Shown: positions 15,552 through 24,019, numbered from the stretch's first letter. The stretch is DNA of 64,000 bases from Nakamurella flavida (GCF_030811475.1 NZ_JAUSQV010000001.1:2739001-2803000); one strand, 5' to 3'. The notes: generated by a model not told the origin, from the sequence alone. Numbers and translations are program-made.

Positions 15552-16756
15552 GACGCCTCCTTCAGGCCGAGGACGGAGATGAAGCGGTCGGGGGAGATGA
15601 GGGCGGTGCGGCCGATGCCGGCGGCGGCGCGCTCGATGCCGGTGATCTTGGACAGCCGGGAGCTGCTGGCCAGCAGCCGGTCGATGGTGTGCCAGCCGGC
15701 GTGGGCGGTGGCCCGCCGGGTGAAGCCCGGGTCGAGCTCGGGCCGCACCTCGCGGTAGCCGCGCCAGAAGTGACCGACGAAGGGGATGAGGCGCTGCAGG
15801 TTGTCCGCGCCGCGCCGCAGGATGTCCTGGTGGGAGAGGTCGCTCAGGATCGGCCGCTGCCCGCCGCGGGTGGTCACGATGTCGAGCACGGAGCGGTACA
15901 GCCATTCGCCGGCGAAGGCGCCGACGTCCCGGGCGGCGTCACCGAGCCGGAACTCCTCCCAGTCCGCGATGAGCACCCGCGGGCCGTCGACCAGGACCTG
16001 GTCGAGCCGGAAGTCGCCGTGGGTCGGTACGCGGGGCGCGTCGGCCTCGTCGGCCAGCAGGGCCCGCACCGCGGTCGCGATGGCCGGATCGGCCTGCAGC
16101 AGGCTCCAGGCCTGCAGCTCGCCGAAGCTCAGGGCGTCGAACATGCCGCTGGGCAGGGCCTCCAGCAGGGTCGGCGACGGGAACAGCAGCGGCTGGTCGT
16201 CGATGCCGTCGACCGGGTCGGCCGCGTGCGCCGAGGCCAGCGCGACCCCCACCCGGTGGGCCAGCTCCGCGGTGAACTCCTCGTCCACCACCAGGCGGGC
16301 GCCGGGCACGGCGTCCGGGAACGACTCGTACACCAGGATGCCGGCCTCCCGGTCGACGTCCAGCAGTCGCGGGCCAGGCTGCTCGTCGGCGGCGAAGGCC
16401 GCGTCGGCGAACTCCTGGAAGGAGACCAGCCGGGCCATCCGGCGGGGCACGTCCTCGGCCGGGCCGAGCAGCTGCTTGACGAACAGTTCGGCGCCGGTGT
16501 CCGACGGCCCGATCCAGACGGCGTTCCGGCCCGCCGGCGAGGTGGTCCGATCGGTGATCAGGGCACCGAGCCCGCGGTCGGCCAGGAACCGCCGCACCCG
16601 GGGGTGGTGGTCCAGGTCGATGGCGGCCGGGCGGTCGTCGTCGTCGGTCCCGACGGGGGTGCCGGGGACGTGCTCGGGTCCCGGGGGTGGTGCGATCACC
16701 GGCGCCGCGGGCAGTCCGACCGCCGGGGCCGGGGGCAGGGTGTCGATCACGCTCAT
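15548..16756 (-). CDS. lanK: kinase-like protein LanK (APH/choline-kinase fold), lanthipeptide Ser/Thr kinase
   Basis: 402 aa from the ATG at 16756, which has GAGGAG six nt upstream; a GTG two codons earlier is less well placed. A Pro/Ala-rich N-terminus of about 45 residues precedes an APH-fold kinase. ELFVKQLLG supplies the nucleotide-binding Lys. VPTHGDFRLDQVLV near residue 245 is the Brenner-type catalytic loop with Asp, and LIADWEEF some 18 residues later is the metal-binding Asp. All catalytic residues are intact, unlike the paralogous-fold gene at 9189-10160. As the first gene of the operon, paired with a HopA1 lyase, it should phosphorylate precursor Ser/Thr residues in class V lanthipeptide synthesis. 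Confidence 0.83.
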   Translation of the reverse strand: MSVIDTLPPAPAVGLPAAPVIAPPPGPEHVPGTPVGTDDDDRPAAIDLDHHPRVRRFLADRGLGALITDRTTSPAGRNAVWIGPSDTGAELFVKQLLGPAEDVPRRMARLVSFQEFADAAFAADEQPGPRLLDVDREAGILVYESFPDAVPGARLVVDEEFTAELAHRVGVALASAHAADPVDGIDDQPLLFPSPTLLEALPSGMFDALSFGELQAWSLLQADPAIATAVRALLADEADAPRVPTHGDFRLDQVLVDGPRVLIADWEEFRLGDAARDVGAFAGEWLYRSVLDIVTTRGGQRPILSDLSHQDILRRGADNLQRLIPFVGHFWRGYREVRPELDPGFTRRATAHAGWHTIDRLLASSSRLSKITGIERAAAGIGRTALISPDRFISVLGLKEAS

Positions 16757-16925
16757 GTCCACTCCTCGTGGGCCGGGCCGATCCTCCCGACGGACCGGAT
16801 GGACCGGCCGTCGCTGACACCGAGAACGATGCCGGGCCGCGCCGGCCCGTCGGGGCAGGGCGGCCCGGCAGTCGTCCGGCAGCGCCGGGGGCTTTTCGCC
16901 GGTCGTCCGCGCAGGTCAGCGGCGG

Positions 16926-16968
16926 GATAGCGGGGTGATAGCCCGGGGGAGGGGCGGCTGCCTAGGTT
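16926..16968 (+). promoter_or_regulatory. tandem GATAGC operator and promoter of the small secreted peptide gene
   Basis: GATAGC at 16926-16931 and again at 16937-16942, an 11-bp period (one helix turn) typical of SARP-type operators. Twenty bp later comes TAGGTT (16963-16968), a plausible -10 element in the context AGGTTGGA. The same arrangement occurs at 20346-20388. The 305-bp space between lanK and the secreted-peptide gene holds this element and the repeat at 16981-17006; no further gene is seen. Confidence 0.55.
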
Positions 16969-16980
16969 GGAGACCGTCAG

Positions 16981-17006
16981 CAGATGCAGTCACCAGATGC
17001 AGTCAC
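16981..17006. repeat. 13-bp tandem repeat in a 5' leader
   Basis: CAGATGCAGTCAC is present twice head to tail, followed by CAG, and lies between the putative -10 element and the start of the secreted-peptide gene, so it should be in the transcript leader. Role unknown. Confidence 0.65.
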
Positions 17007-17061
17007 CAGAGCCGTCAGCACCGGCCGGTCACCACCGGTCGGCCACACGAAGGAGCCAGGG

Positions 17062-17286
17062 ATGCGGATCAGGGCAGCCATCGTCGCGACAGCCGGAGCA
17101 TGTGCCGTCGTGGGTGTGTCGGTGTTCGGGGCCGGGGCGGCGGTCGCCGCCGAACAGCCCGGCGCCGCTGCGGAGATCCGCGCCGGGGTGTCCGCCCCGG
17201 TCGAGTTCCCGTCCCTCGGAACCGACCGGCTCGGCAAGGACCTGCCCGTCATCCCGTGGCGACCGGTCGGCGACATCTGGGACTGA
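17062..17286 (+). CDS. small secreted protein, 74 aa, unknown function
   Basis: 74 aa starting MRIRAAIVATAGACAVVGVS with AAGGAGCCAGGG upstream of the ATG. It has a clear Sec signal peptide: basic MRIR, a hydrophobic stretch to about residue 25, and an Ala-x-Ala-type site (AAVAAE) near residue 29-30. The remaining ~44 residues are acidic and proline-rich, end PVIPWRPVGDIWD with two Trp, and contain no Cys, so it is not a further lanthipeptide core. It is divergent from lanK and driven by the tandem-repeat promoter. It could be a signalling peptide, an immunity factor or an unrelated secreted protein. Confidence 0.65.
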   Translation: MRIRAAIVATAGACAVVGVSVFGAGAAVAAEQPGAAAEIRAGVSAPVEFPSLGTDRLGKDLPVIPWRPVGDIWD

Positions 17287-17288
17287 GC

Positions 17289-17330
17289 CCGGTCGGACCG
17301 GCTCCGCCTGCGCCGGCACCGTCCGACCGG
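17289..17330. terminator. hairpin between convergent genes
   Basis: CCGGTCGGAC (17289-17298) pairs perfectly with GTCCGACCGG (17321-17330); the 22-nt loop contains a further CCGG/CCGG pairing. It lies between the secreted-peptide stop (17286) and the SARP gene stop (17359), so it can serve both strands. Confidence 0.5.
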
Positions 17331-17358
17331 TCGGGGACCAGTGGTGCCGGCCGGTCGG

Positions 17359-20319
17359 TCAGCCGAGTGCGGCGATCATCCGCTCGACCTCGCCGAGCGC
17401 CGCCTCCTGGCGCAGTTCGGCGAACAGGTCGCGGGAGGCCAGCAGGGCGGCGCGGGCCTCGGCCCCACGGCTGCGCCCCAGCTGGACGCGGGCCAGGTCC
17501 CGCATCACCATGGCCTCGCCCAGCGGGTCACCGAGTTCGCGGACGAGCTCCAGCGCCGCGGTCAGCTTCTCCTCGGCGAGATCGGTGCGACCGTCGGCAG
17601 TGTCGGCCCCGGCCGACGCACGCAGCACCTGGGCGATGGCGCGGCGGTCCCCGGTCCGGTGGGCGAGCTCCAGCGCCTCGGCCAGTCGGGCCCGACCCTG
17701 CTCGGTCGCCCCGTGCCCGGCGGCCTCCCGCCCCAGCAGCATCAGGGTGCGCCACTGACCGCCCAGGTCACCCCGGTCGACGAAGGCCGCCAGTGCCTGT
17801 TCCCCGTGGTCCACCGCCGCCGCATGTCCGGCGGGGTCGTCACCCGCCGTGGTGAACAGCAGATGGGCGAGCTGACGCCGGACCAGCCCCTCCCCGGTCC
17901 GGTTGCCCAGCTCGAGCAGATCGGCCAGGGCCTGCTCCAGCAGCGCCCGTCGGGTGGCGGTGTCGTAGCGGTCGCGCAGCCCGCTGTTCGCCACCTCGAC
18001 CAGGGCGGCGGCGCCCAGCCGGTCGCCCGCGGCGTCCACGGCGGTGAGCGCGCAGGCGTGCAGGGCGGCCAGGTCGGTCAGGTATCCGCGGCGCTCCAGC
18101 ATGATCGAGGCCCGCACCACCAGTTCCCAGCACTGGGTGACCAGACCGTGGGCCGCGGCCAGCTCGACCACGTCGCGCAGCGCACTGCGCTCGGTCTCGA
18201 ACCACCGGTAGGGGTCGGCCAGCAGACGTTCCCGGTACCCCTGCGGCGGCGTCCACCGCGGCGACCCGCCGTCGATCTGCAGGAAGTCCCCGCCGAGCAG
18301 GCGGGCGTTCGCCTCGGTCAGCAGGGTCAGCCACCCGCCGGTGAACCGTTCCACCGCCGCCCGCTGCATCGGCGCGTCGGCGCTCTCGGCCAGCTTCTCC
18401 AGAGCGAAGACCCGGACGAGTTCCTGGAACCGATGCACCGTCTCGCCGGCCACGTCCACCCCGACCGCATCCAGCAGGTGCACGTCGACCAGCGGTTCGG
18501 TCAGGTCGGACGGGAACGGCCGGTCGTCGTCGACCAGCGCCCCGGCCGCCCACGCCGGGATCGTCGGTCCGGTGAGCAGGGCCAGCAGCGCGAAGGTGCG
18601 GGCGGCGAGCGGGTCGAAACCGTCGTGGGCCAGCGACATCCCGGCCCGCAGCGTCAGGTCCCCGTGGCTCAGCTCGTCGAGCCGCCGCCGCTCGTCGGCC
18701 AACCGGTTGACCAGTCCGGCCAGCGGCCAGTGCGACCGGGCGGTGAGCCGCGCGGCCACGATGCGCAGCGCGAGGGGGAGGCGACCGGTGGCGTGCACCA
18801 GCGCGAGGGCGGCCTCGGGCTCGGCGTCCACCCGCTCCCGACCCAGGGTCTGGGACAGCAGCCGCAGGGCCGTCGGCACGGTCAGCACGTCGATCTCGAG
18901 GCACGTCGCGCCGGGGACGGCGGTGAGCCGCGAGCGGGAGGTCACGATGACCCCGCACTGCGGCGACCCGGGCAGCAGCGGTGTCACCTGGGCCTCGGAG
19001 CCGGCGTCGTCCAGCACGATCAGCACCCGGCGGTCGGCGACCATGCCGCGGAACATCGCGCCGCGCTCGCCGGCGTCGGGCGGGATGGCCGGCGGCGGGA
19101 CGCCCAGGGCGCGCAGGAACCGGCCGAGGACATCCGCGGGGGACAGCGGGTCGTCCTCGATGGCGCGCAGGTCGCAGTAGAGCTGACCGTCCGGGAAGTG
19201 CTCGGCGCCCAGCAGGTGGCCGGCCTGGACCGCGGTGGCACTCTTGCCGACCCCCGGCGGGCCGAGCAGGACCGCGATGCCGACCGTGGTCGGATCGTCC
19301 AGCAGCACCGACCGGACCAGGTCGAGCGTCTGCGTGCGGCCGACGAAATCGGCCGGTGCGGTGGGCAGCTGGAAGGCCGTGGGTCCACCGACCGGCGGGG
19401 TGGGGGTGTCCGTGGGCGGCATCGACAGGGCCCCCGTCGACACGGCCCCCGTCGACAGGACCCCCGCCTCGGCCGGGTCCGGCGCCCGCAGGGACGCGTC
19501 CGCGGTCAGGATGGCCCGTTCGAGCTCGCGGAGTTCCGGCCCCGGCTCCAGCCCCAGGTCGTCGGCGAGCAGGGCCCGGAAGGCGCGGTAGACCTCCAGG
19601 GCCTCGGCCTGTCGGCCCGACCGGTACAGGGCCAGCATCAGTTGGGCGCGGAGCCGTTCGCGGAGGGGATGGGCCTCCACCAGGGCGGTGATCTCGCCGA
19701 TCAGCCGGGCGTGCCGGCCCAGCCGGAGTTCGATCTCGAACCCGGACTCCTGGGCGACGAGCCTGTCCTCGTCGAGTCGGGTGGCCTGTGCGCGCAGCGC
19801 CTCGCTGTCCACGCCGCTGAGCGCCGGACCCCGCCACAGCGCCGCGGCGGACCGCAGGGCCGTGACGGCCTCGAGGTCCTGGCCCTCCAGGACGAGCCGG
19901 TCCGCCGACCGCACCAGGGCGTGGAAGCGGTGCACGTCCAGCGCCTCGGGCGCCAGGGAGAGCCGGTACCCGGGGGGCTGGGTCTCGATGGTGGCCCCGG
20001 TCGGTTCCAGGAGCCGGCGCAGGCGGGACACGCAGATCTGCACCTGGGTGCGCGCGGTGTCCGGGGGCTCCTGGGCCCACACCACGTCCACGAGGTGATC
20101 GCTGGAGACGACGCGGCCCACGGCGAGGGCGAGAGCGGCCAGGACGGCCTGCTGGCGGCCCGGCGGTACCCGGATCGACGCCGCCCCGATCACCTCGAGC
20201 GGACCCAGCAGACCCAGCACGACGGACGGGGTCGACGGGGCGGACTGCGCGGGGGGCAGTTCGTCGAACGCGATACGGCACTCCCGTCGTCTGCGGCCCA
20301 CCAGACCGTGCCCGCGCAT
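17359..20319 (-). CDS. AfsR-like SARP transcriptional regulator (wHTH-BTAD-NB-ARC-TPR)
   Basis: 986 aa from the ATG at 20319; the frame runs on to 21906 but that part is antisense to the XRE gene. Domains in order: OmpR-type winged helix (about 35-125; LGLLGPLEV, PPGRQQAVLAALAL, VQICVSRLRRLLEP), bacterial transcriptional activator domain with TPR-like helices (about 140-275), an NB-ARC ATPase with Walker A LLGPPGVGKSA near residue 353 and Walker B VLIVLDDA, then a long C-terminal TPR array. Large SARPs activate antibiotic and RiPP clusters by binding direct repeats near -35. It is divergent from the XRE regulator, and the shared intergenic region carries a GATAGC repeat pair. It is probably a cluster-situated activator. 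Confidence 0.88.
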   Translation of the reverse strand: MRGHGLVGRRRRECRIAFDELPPAQSAPSTPSVVLGLLGPLEVIGAASIRVPPGRQQAVLAALALAVGRVVSSDHLVDVVWAQEPPDTARTQVQICVSRLRRLLEPTGATIETQPPGYRLSLAPEALDVHRFHALVRSADRLVLEGQDLEAVTALRSAAALWRGPALSGVDSEALRAQATRLDEDRLVAQESGFEIELRLGRHARLIGEITALVEAHPLRERLRAQLMLALYRSGRQAEALEVYRAFRALLADDLGLEPGPELRELERAILTADASLRAPDPAEAGVLSTGAVSTGALSMPPTDTPTPPVGGPTAFQLPTAPADFVGRTQTLDLVRSVLLDDPTTVGIAVLLGPPGVGKSATAVQAGHLLGAEHFPDGQLYCDLRAIEDDPLSPADVLGRFLRALGVPPPAIPPDAGERGAMFRGMVADRRVLIVLDDAGSEAQVTPLLPGSPQCGVIVTSRSRLTAVPGATCLEIDVLTVPTALRLLSQTLGRERVDAEPEAALALVHATGRLPLALRIVAARLTARSHWPLAGLVNRLADERRRLDELSHGDLTLRAGMSLAHDGFDPLAARTFALLALLTGPTIPAWAAGALVDDDRPFPSDLTEPLVDVHLLDAVGVDVAGETVHRFQELVRVFALEKLAESADAPMQRAAVERFTGGWLTLLTEANARLLGGDFLQIDGGSPRWTPPQGYRERLLADPYRWFETERSALRDVVELAAAHGLVTQCWELVVRASIMLERRGYLTDLAALHACALTAVDAAGDRLGAAALVEVANSGLRDRYDTATRRALLEQALADLLELGNRTGEGLVRRQLAHLLFTTAGDDPAGHAAAVDHGEQALAAFVDRGDLGGQWRTLMLLGREAAGHGATEQGRARLAEALELAHRTGDRRAIAQVLRASAGADTADGRTDLAEEKLTAALELVRELGDPLGEAMVMRDLARVQLGRSRGAEARAALLASRDLFAELRQEAALGEVERMIAALG

Positions 20320-20345
20320 TCTACGGACGGCCGTCACCGTCCGGG

Positions 20346-20388
20346 GATAGCCGACCGATAGGTCCCGGATGCCTCCGGTCCGCAGGCT
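20346..20388 (+). promoter_or_regulatory. tandem GATAGC/GATAGG operator and promoter of the XRE regulator gene
   Basis: GATAGC at 20346-20351 and GATAGG at 20357-20362, with an 11-bp period, then exactly 20 bp to CAGGCT (20383-20388) in the context AGGCTGGA. This reproduces the layout at 16926-16968. It lies in the SARP/XRE divergent intergenic region and points toward the XRE gene. Confidence 0.55.
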
Positions 20389-20428
20389 GGACGCGTCCAC
20401 CGATCCTGCCGACCCGAGCGGAGTCCCG

Positions 20429-21847
20429 ATGACGGCCGTGTCTGCTTCCGCCCCGCTGGGTCGACCCGTCCAGCCCCCCGGTCTCCGCCTGGTGACCCCG
20501 CTCGGCGGGTCCCCGGTGACGCCGTCGCTGGCCGAACTGCTGCGCACCCACCGCACCCGCATCGGGTTGACCCAGCAGCAGCTCGCCGACTTCTCCACCG
20601 TCAGCGTCCGGGCCATCCGCGACATGGAGAACGGCGTCACCCTGTGCCCCCGTCGGGAGACGGTCCAGTTGCTGGCCCGTTCGTTGCGGCTGGACGACGC
20701 CGCCCGGGAGGACCTGTCCCTCGCCGCCGGGGTGGCCGCGCCGGCCGCCCCGACCGGGCCCGGTGTCGGTGTCGTCCGGGCGGGCGCCCTGCTCGGTCGG
20801 GACCGGGAGCGCGCCGAACTGGCCGACTGGTTCTCCCGGGGCGCCGAGCCCGTGCTCACCGTCGTCGGCCTGCCGGGCGTCGGCAAGACCCGGCTCGTCC
20901 TGGAGCTGGCCGGTGCGGTCGGGCACGACGGCAGCCGGGTGCTCTGGCCGGGCTGGGGTGGGGACGACGGCGGTGGCGCCGATCTGCCCGACCGGCTCGT
21001 CGAGGCGGCCGTCGCGGAGCTGACGACGGCGGCGGGCGGCCGGGGCGCCGCGTCGACCCGGCTCGCCCTGCGGATCGGTGCCCAGCCCGCGCTGCTCGTG
21101 CTGGACGACCCCGCGCGCCCGCCGGACCCCCGCGCCCTGGACCAGCTGCTCGGCCAGTGCCCGGGCCTGCGCGTGGTGCTCACCGCCGTCCGTCCGCCCC
21201 GGGTGACCGGGATGCGCCGGTTGGTCCTGCATGGTCTGCCCACCCCGCCCGATCCGCAGGATCCCGGGTGGGCCACGGCTCCGGCCGTCCGCCTGCTCAC
21301 CGGCGGGCCGATCCCCGGATCCGACCCGGACCCCGGCGAGCTCACCCCCGCGGAGCGGGCCGACCTGAACGCCGTCGTCGAGCAGCTCGACGGACTGCCC
21401 TTCGCCCTCACCCTGGCCGCGCCGCTGGTCGAGCTGTACGGCCCGGCCACGTTGCGTCGGTGCCTGGCCGAGGACCTCCTCGGCACCCTGGGCGTCGGGG
21501 CCGGTGCCGCGGGGTCGGACGGCACGGCCGGCGCCGAGCGGTTCCGCCGGATCCGGGAGACCGTCGACGCCCTCCCGGCCACGCGACGGCGCGCCCTGGC
21601 CGACCTGTGCGCCGTGACCGGCCCGGGAGCGCCCACGCAGGACGGCCCCGTCCCGCCGACCGTCGAGATGCTTTGCCGCACTTCCGGTCTCGCCCTGCCC
21701 GAGTGCGGCCGGACGGTCGACGAGCTGTGCGCCGCCGGGTTGCTCCGCCGGCAGGGTCCGGGTCGCTTCCGGGTCGTCGGTCTGGTGCGCAGTCTCGCCA
21801 CCGCACTGCCCGACCCGACCGGCCGACCCGCCGCCGTCCCGGCCTGA
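20429..21847 (+). CDS. XRE-family regulator with STAND-type ATPase domain
   Basis: 472 aa from the ATG at 20429, which follows GAGCGGAG. An N-terminal Cro/C1-type HTH (about residues 34-90: LRTHRTRIGLTQQQLAD, VSVRAIRDMENG) is joined to a P-loop domain with Walker A VVGLPGVGKTRLVLEL (about residues 150-165) and a likely Walker B LLVLDDPA. No TPR region follows, so it is shorter than typical XRE-NB-ARC-TPR regulators. The C-terminal part has a winged-helix-like segment (LCAAGLLRRQGPGRFRVVGLV). It shares a divergent promoter with the SARP and precedes an ABC transporter on the same strand. It probably controls the cluster or the transporter. Confidence 0.8.
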   Translation: MTAVSASAPLGRPVQPPGLRLVTPLGGSPVTPSLAELLRTHRTRIGLTQQQLADFSTVSVRAIRDMENGVTLCPRRETVQLLARSLRLDDAAREDLSLAAGVAAPAAPTGPGVGVVRAGALLGRDRERAELADWFSRGAEPVLTVVGLPGVGKTRLVLELAGAVGHDGSRVLWPGWGGDDGGGADLPDRLVEAAVAELTTAAGGRGAASTRLALRIGAQPALLVLDDPARPPDPRALDQLLGQCPGLRVVLTAVRPPRVTGMRRLVLHGLPTPPDPQDPGWATAPAVRLLTGGPIPGSDPDPGELTPAERADLNAVVEQLDGLPFALTLAAPLVELYGPATLRRCLAEDLLGTLGVGAGAAGSDGTAGAERFRRIRETVDALPATRRRALADLCAVTGPGAPTQDGPVPPTVEMLCRTSGLALPECGRTVDELCAAGLLRRQGPGRFRVVGLVRSLATALPDPTGRPAAVPA

Positions 21848-21937
21848 GCCGCAGCGACCGCCACCCGGCCCGCCCCACCGCCACCCACCAACCACCCGCC
21901 ACCCACCCTGTTGCACCGTCACCCGAGGAGGACCGTG

Positions 21938-22891
21938 ATGACCGGACGGACACTCTCGTCCCCGGCCCGTACCGCCGAGCGATCCCGCGAGAGCGTGGTG
22001 GAGGTCCGCGACCTGCACCTGAGCTACGGCAGCACACCGGTGCTGCGGGGGGTCGACCTCACCGTCGCCGCCGGGGAGGTCGTCGCCCTGCTCGGACCGA
22101 ACGGGGCCGGCAAGACCTCCACCGTCGAGGTGCTGGAGGGCTTCCGCTCGCCGTCCGGCGGGCAGGTGCGGGTGCTGGGACAGGACCCGGCCACCGCCGA
22201 CCACCACTGGCGGTCGCGGGTCGGCATCGTCCTGCAGTCCTGGCGCGACCACGGCCGCTGGACGGCCCGGGAGCTGCTCACCCACGTCGCCCGGCACTAC
22301 CGGCCCTACGACTCCCCCGAGCGGCGCCGGCCCCTGCCGGTGCAGACCGTCATCGACCGGGTCGGGCTCACCGACAAGGCGGACTGCCTGCTGCAGACCC
22401 TGTCCGGCGGTCAGCGTCGCCGGGTCGACGTGGCCACCGGCGTGCTCGGTGATCCGGATGTGCTGTTCCTGGACGAACCCACCGCAGGCCTGGATCCGGA
22501 GGCCCGGCGGGACTTCCACGACCTGATCCGCCGGCAGGTGGCCGAGAGCGCCACCAGCGTCCTGCTCACCACCCACGACCTGCACGAGGCGGAGGCCCTC
22601 GCCGACCGGGTGGTCATCCTGGCCGGCGGCCGGATCATCGCCGACGGGCCGCCCGGCTCGCTCGGCGGGACGACCCTCGTCCGCTGGACCGAACGCGGCC
22701 GCCGCGCCCAGGCCGAGCTGTCCCCGGGCGAGGACAGCACCGCCTTCATCCGCGACCTGGTCGCCGACCCCACCCGGGACGTCGCCGACGTGCACGTGAC
22801 GAGGTCCGGCCTCCAGGAGACCTATCTGGCCATGATCAAGCGCACCGCCCGCCCGGCGACCGCCGACACCGAGATCGGGGAGAACGCATGA
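21938..22891 (+). CDS. ABC transporter ATP-binding protein (ABC-2 type partner)
   Basis: 317 aa. The ATG at 21938 follows GAGGAGG; the GTG one codon earlier is equally possible. Walker A is LLGPNGAGKTSTVEVLEGF (about residues 53-71), the signature LSGGQRRRVDVATG, Walker B VLFLDEPTAGLDPEAR, and the H-loop TTHDLHEAEALAD. The C-terminal ~80 residues are the DrrA-like accessory region. It overlaps the permease gene by ATGA. The pair resembles drug and lantibiotic self-resistance exporters and lies directly after the XRE regulator, so immunity to the cluster product is a reasonable inference. Confidence 0.88.
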   Translation: MTGRTLSSPARTAERSRESVVEVRDLHLSYGSTPVLRGVDLTVAAGEVVALLGPNGAGKTSTVEVLEGFRSPSGGQVRVLGQDPATADHHWRSRVGIVLQSWRDHGRWTARELLTHVARHYRPYDSPERRRPLPVQTVIDRVGLTDKADCLLQTLSGGQRRRVDVATGVLGDPDVLFLDEPTAGLDPEARRDFHDLIRRQVAESATSVLLTTHDLHEAEALADRVVILAGGRIIADGPPGSLGGTTLVRWTERGRRAQAELSPGEDSTAFIRDLVADPTRDVADVHVTRSGLQETYLAMIKRTARPATADTEIGENA

Positions 22892-23751
22892 GCACCGCAC
22901 CGTCCGCCCTGTCCGCGACGCTGTCCCTCGGCGCGCACCGAGGCTGGCTCGAGTACCGGAAGTCCTTCACCAACAAGCAGGACGCGCTGAACTACTTCGG
23001 CATCAGCGCCCTGTTCCTGGCCGCGGCCTACGCCCTGCGCGACTCCGAGATGCCCGGCACCGACGTCGGTTTCGGCACCGTGTTCCTCGCCGGGGTGATC
23101 GGATTCACCGTGGCCATGGGCGGGATCGTCACCGTCGCCCAGGTGCTGGCCACCGAACGCGAGGACGGCACCCTGCTCCGGGCCAAGGCGCTGCCCCGGG
23201 GTATCCCCGGCTATCTGGTGGCCAAGGCCGTGCACACGTTGATGATCACACTGACCAACGTGGCGATCATCCTGCTGCCGTCGCTGTTCCTGCTCGACGA
23301 CGTCCGCGTCCGCAGCACCGGCGACGCGCTGACCCTGGTCGCCGTGGTGGTCGTCGGCCTGCTCGCCACGGTGCCGATCGGCGCCGTCATCGGGGCGCTG
23401 ATCACCAGCCCGCGAGCGGTGATGGGCATCCTCATGCTGCCGATCATGGGCATCAGCCTGGTGTCCGGCTTCTTCAGCCCCATCGCCACGATGCCGGTGT
23501 GGGGGCAGTGGATCGCCCAGGTCTTCCCCGTCTACTGGGTGGGCCTGGGGACCCGGTCGGCGCTGCTGCCGGAGTCGTCGGTGGGCGCCGAGCTCGGGGC
23601 CACGTGGCGCCCCTGGGAGATGTACGGGGTGCTCGGCATCTGGGCCGTCGTCGGCCTGGTCGTGGCCCCGCTGGTGCTGCGCAGGGTGGCCCGTCGTCAG
23701 TCCGGATCGAGGGTGGCGCAGGCCCGGGACCGGGCGCTGAGCACCGTCTGA
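22888..23751 (+). CDS. ABC-2 type permease
   Basis: 287 aa with about six membrane helices and a cytoplasmic N-terminus (LGAHRGWLEYRKSFTNKQDA). Helices are visible near AALFLAAAYAL, TVFLAGVIGFTVAMGGIV, MITLTNVAIILLPSLFLL, LVAVVVVGLLATVPIGAVIGALI, MGILMLPIMGISLVSGFF and YGVLGIWAVVGLVVAPLVL. The TEREDGTLLRAKALPRGIPGY loop is the conserved ABC-2 coupling region. Translationally coupled to the ATPase gene, with which it should form the exporter. Confidence 0.87.
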   Translation: MSTAPSALSATLSLGAHRGWLEYRKSFTNKQDALNYFGISALFLAAAYALRDSEMPGTDVGFGTVFLAGVIGFTVAMGGIVTVAQVLATEREDGTLLRAKALPRGIPGYLVAKAVHTLMITLTNVAIILLPSLFLLDDVRVRSTGDALTLVAVVVVGLLATVPIGAVIGALITSPRAVMGILMLPIMGISLVSGFFSPIATMPVWGQWIAQVFPVYWVGLGTRSALLPESSVGAELGATWRPWEMYGVLGIWAVVGLVVAPLVLRRVARRQSGSRVAQARDRALSTV

Positions 23752-23848
23752 CCCTGCGCGCCGTCCTCTCCCGCGCACCGTCCCTGCGCATCGACCCACC
23801 GACCGGTCGTCCCGATCCCGGGAGCGACCCCGACCGAAGGAGAACGGG

Positions 23849-24019
23849 ATGGAGATCGCGATCATCGTCGCGGTGACGCTGGTGGTCCTGGTGGCCATCA
23901 TCGCCTGGGAGAGCCGCCGACGAACCGGCCGGGCGGCCCGGGGTGACGACGGGTCGGCCGCGGCCATGGGGGGTGGGCACGGCGGGGACGGGGCCGACGG
24001 CGGGGGCGGCGGGGACTGA
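23849..24019 (+). CDS. small membrane protein with glycine-rich tail (56 aa)
   Basis: 56 aa starting MEIAIIVAVTLVVLVAIIAW, with GAAGGAGAACGGG just before the ATG at 23849. It has one N-terminal membrane helix (residues 3-20), a basic ESRRRTGRAAR stretch and a tail dominated by Gly and Asp (GGGHGGDGADGGGGGD). It follows the ABC-2 permease by about 100 bp on the same strand. No family recognised; it may be a small regulator of the transporter or a stand-alone membrane peptide. Confidence 0.55.
   Translation: MEIAIIVAVTLVVLVAIIAWESRRRTGRAARGDDGSAAAMGGGHGGDGADGGGGGD

Noticed and set aside
5769..16756. Thioamitide (thioviridamide-like) cluster
   Set aside because: Kinase-like, HopA1 and decarboxylase genes and the T-V-x-x-x-C tail fit, but no YcaO or TfuA gene is present, so thioamidation is unlikely.
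5769..16756. Class I-IV lanthipeptide cluster
   Set aside because: No LanB, LanC, LanM, LanKC or LanL sequence seen.
17341..20361. Long plus-strand open frame opposite the SARP gene
   Set aside because: Antisense shadow; the SARP reading has complete domains.
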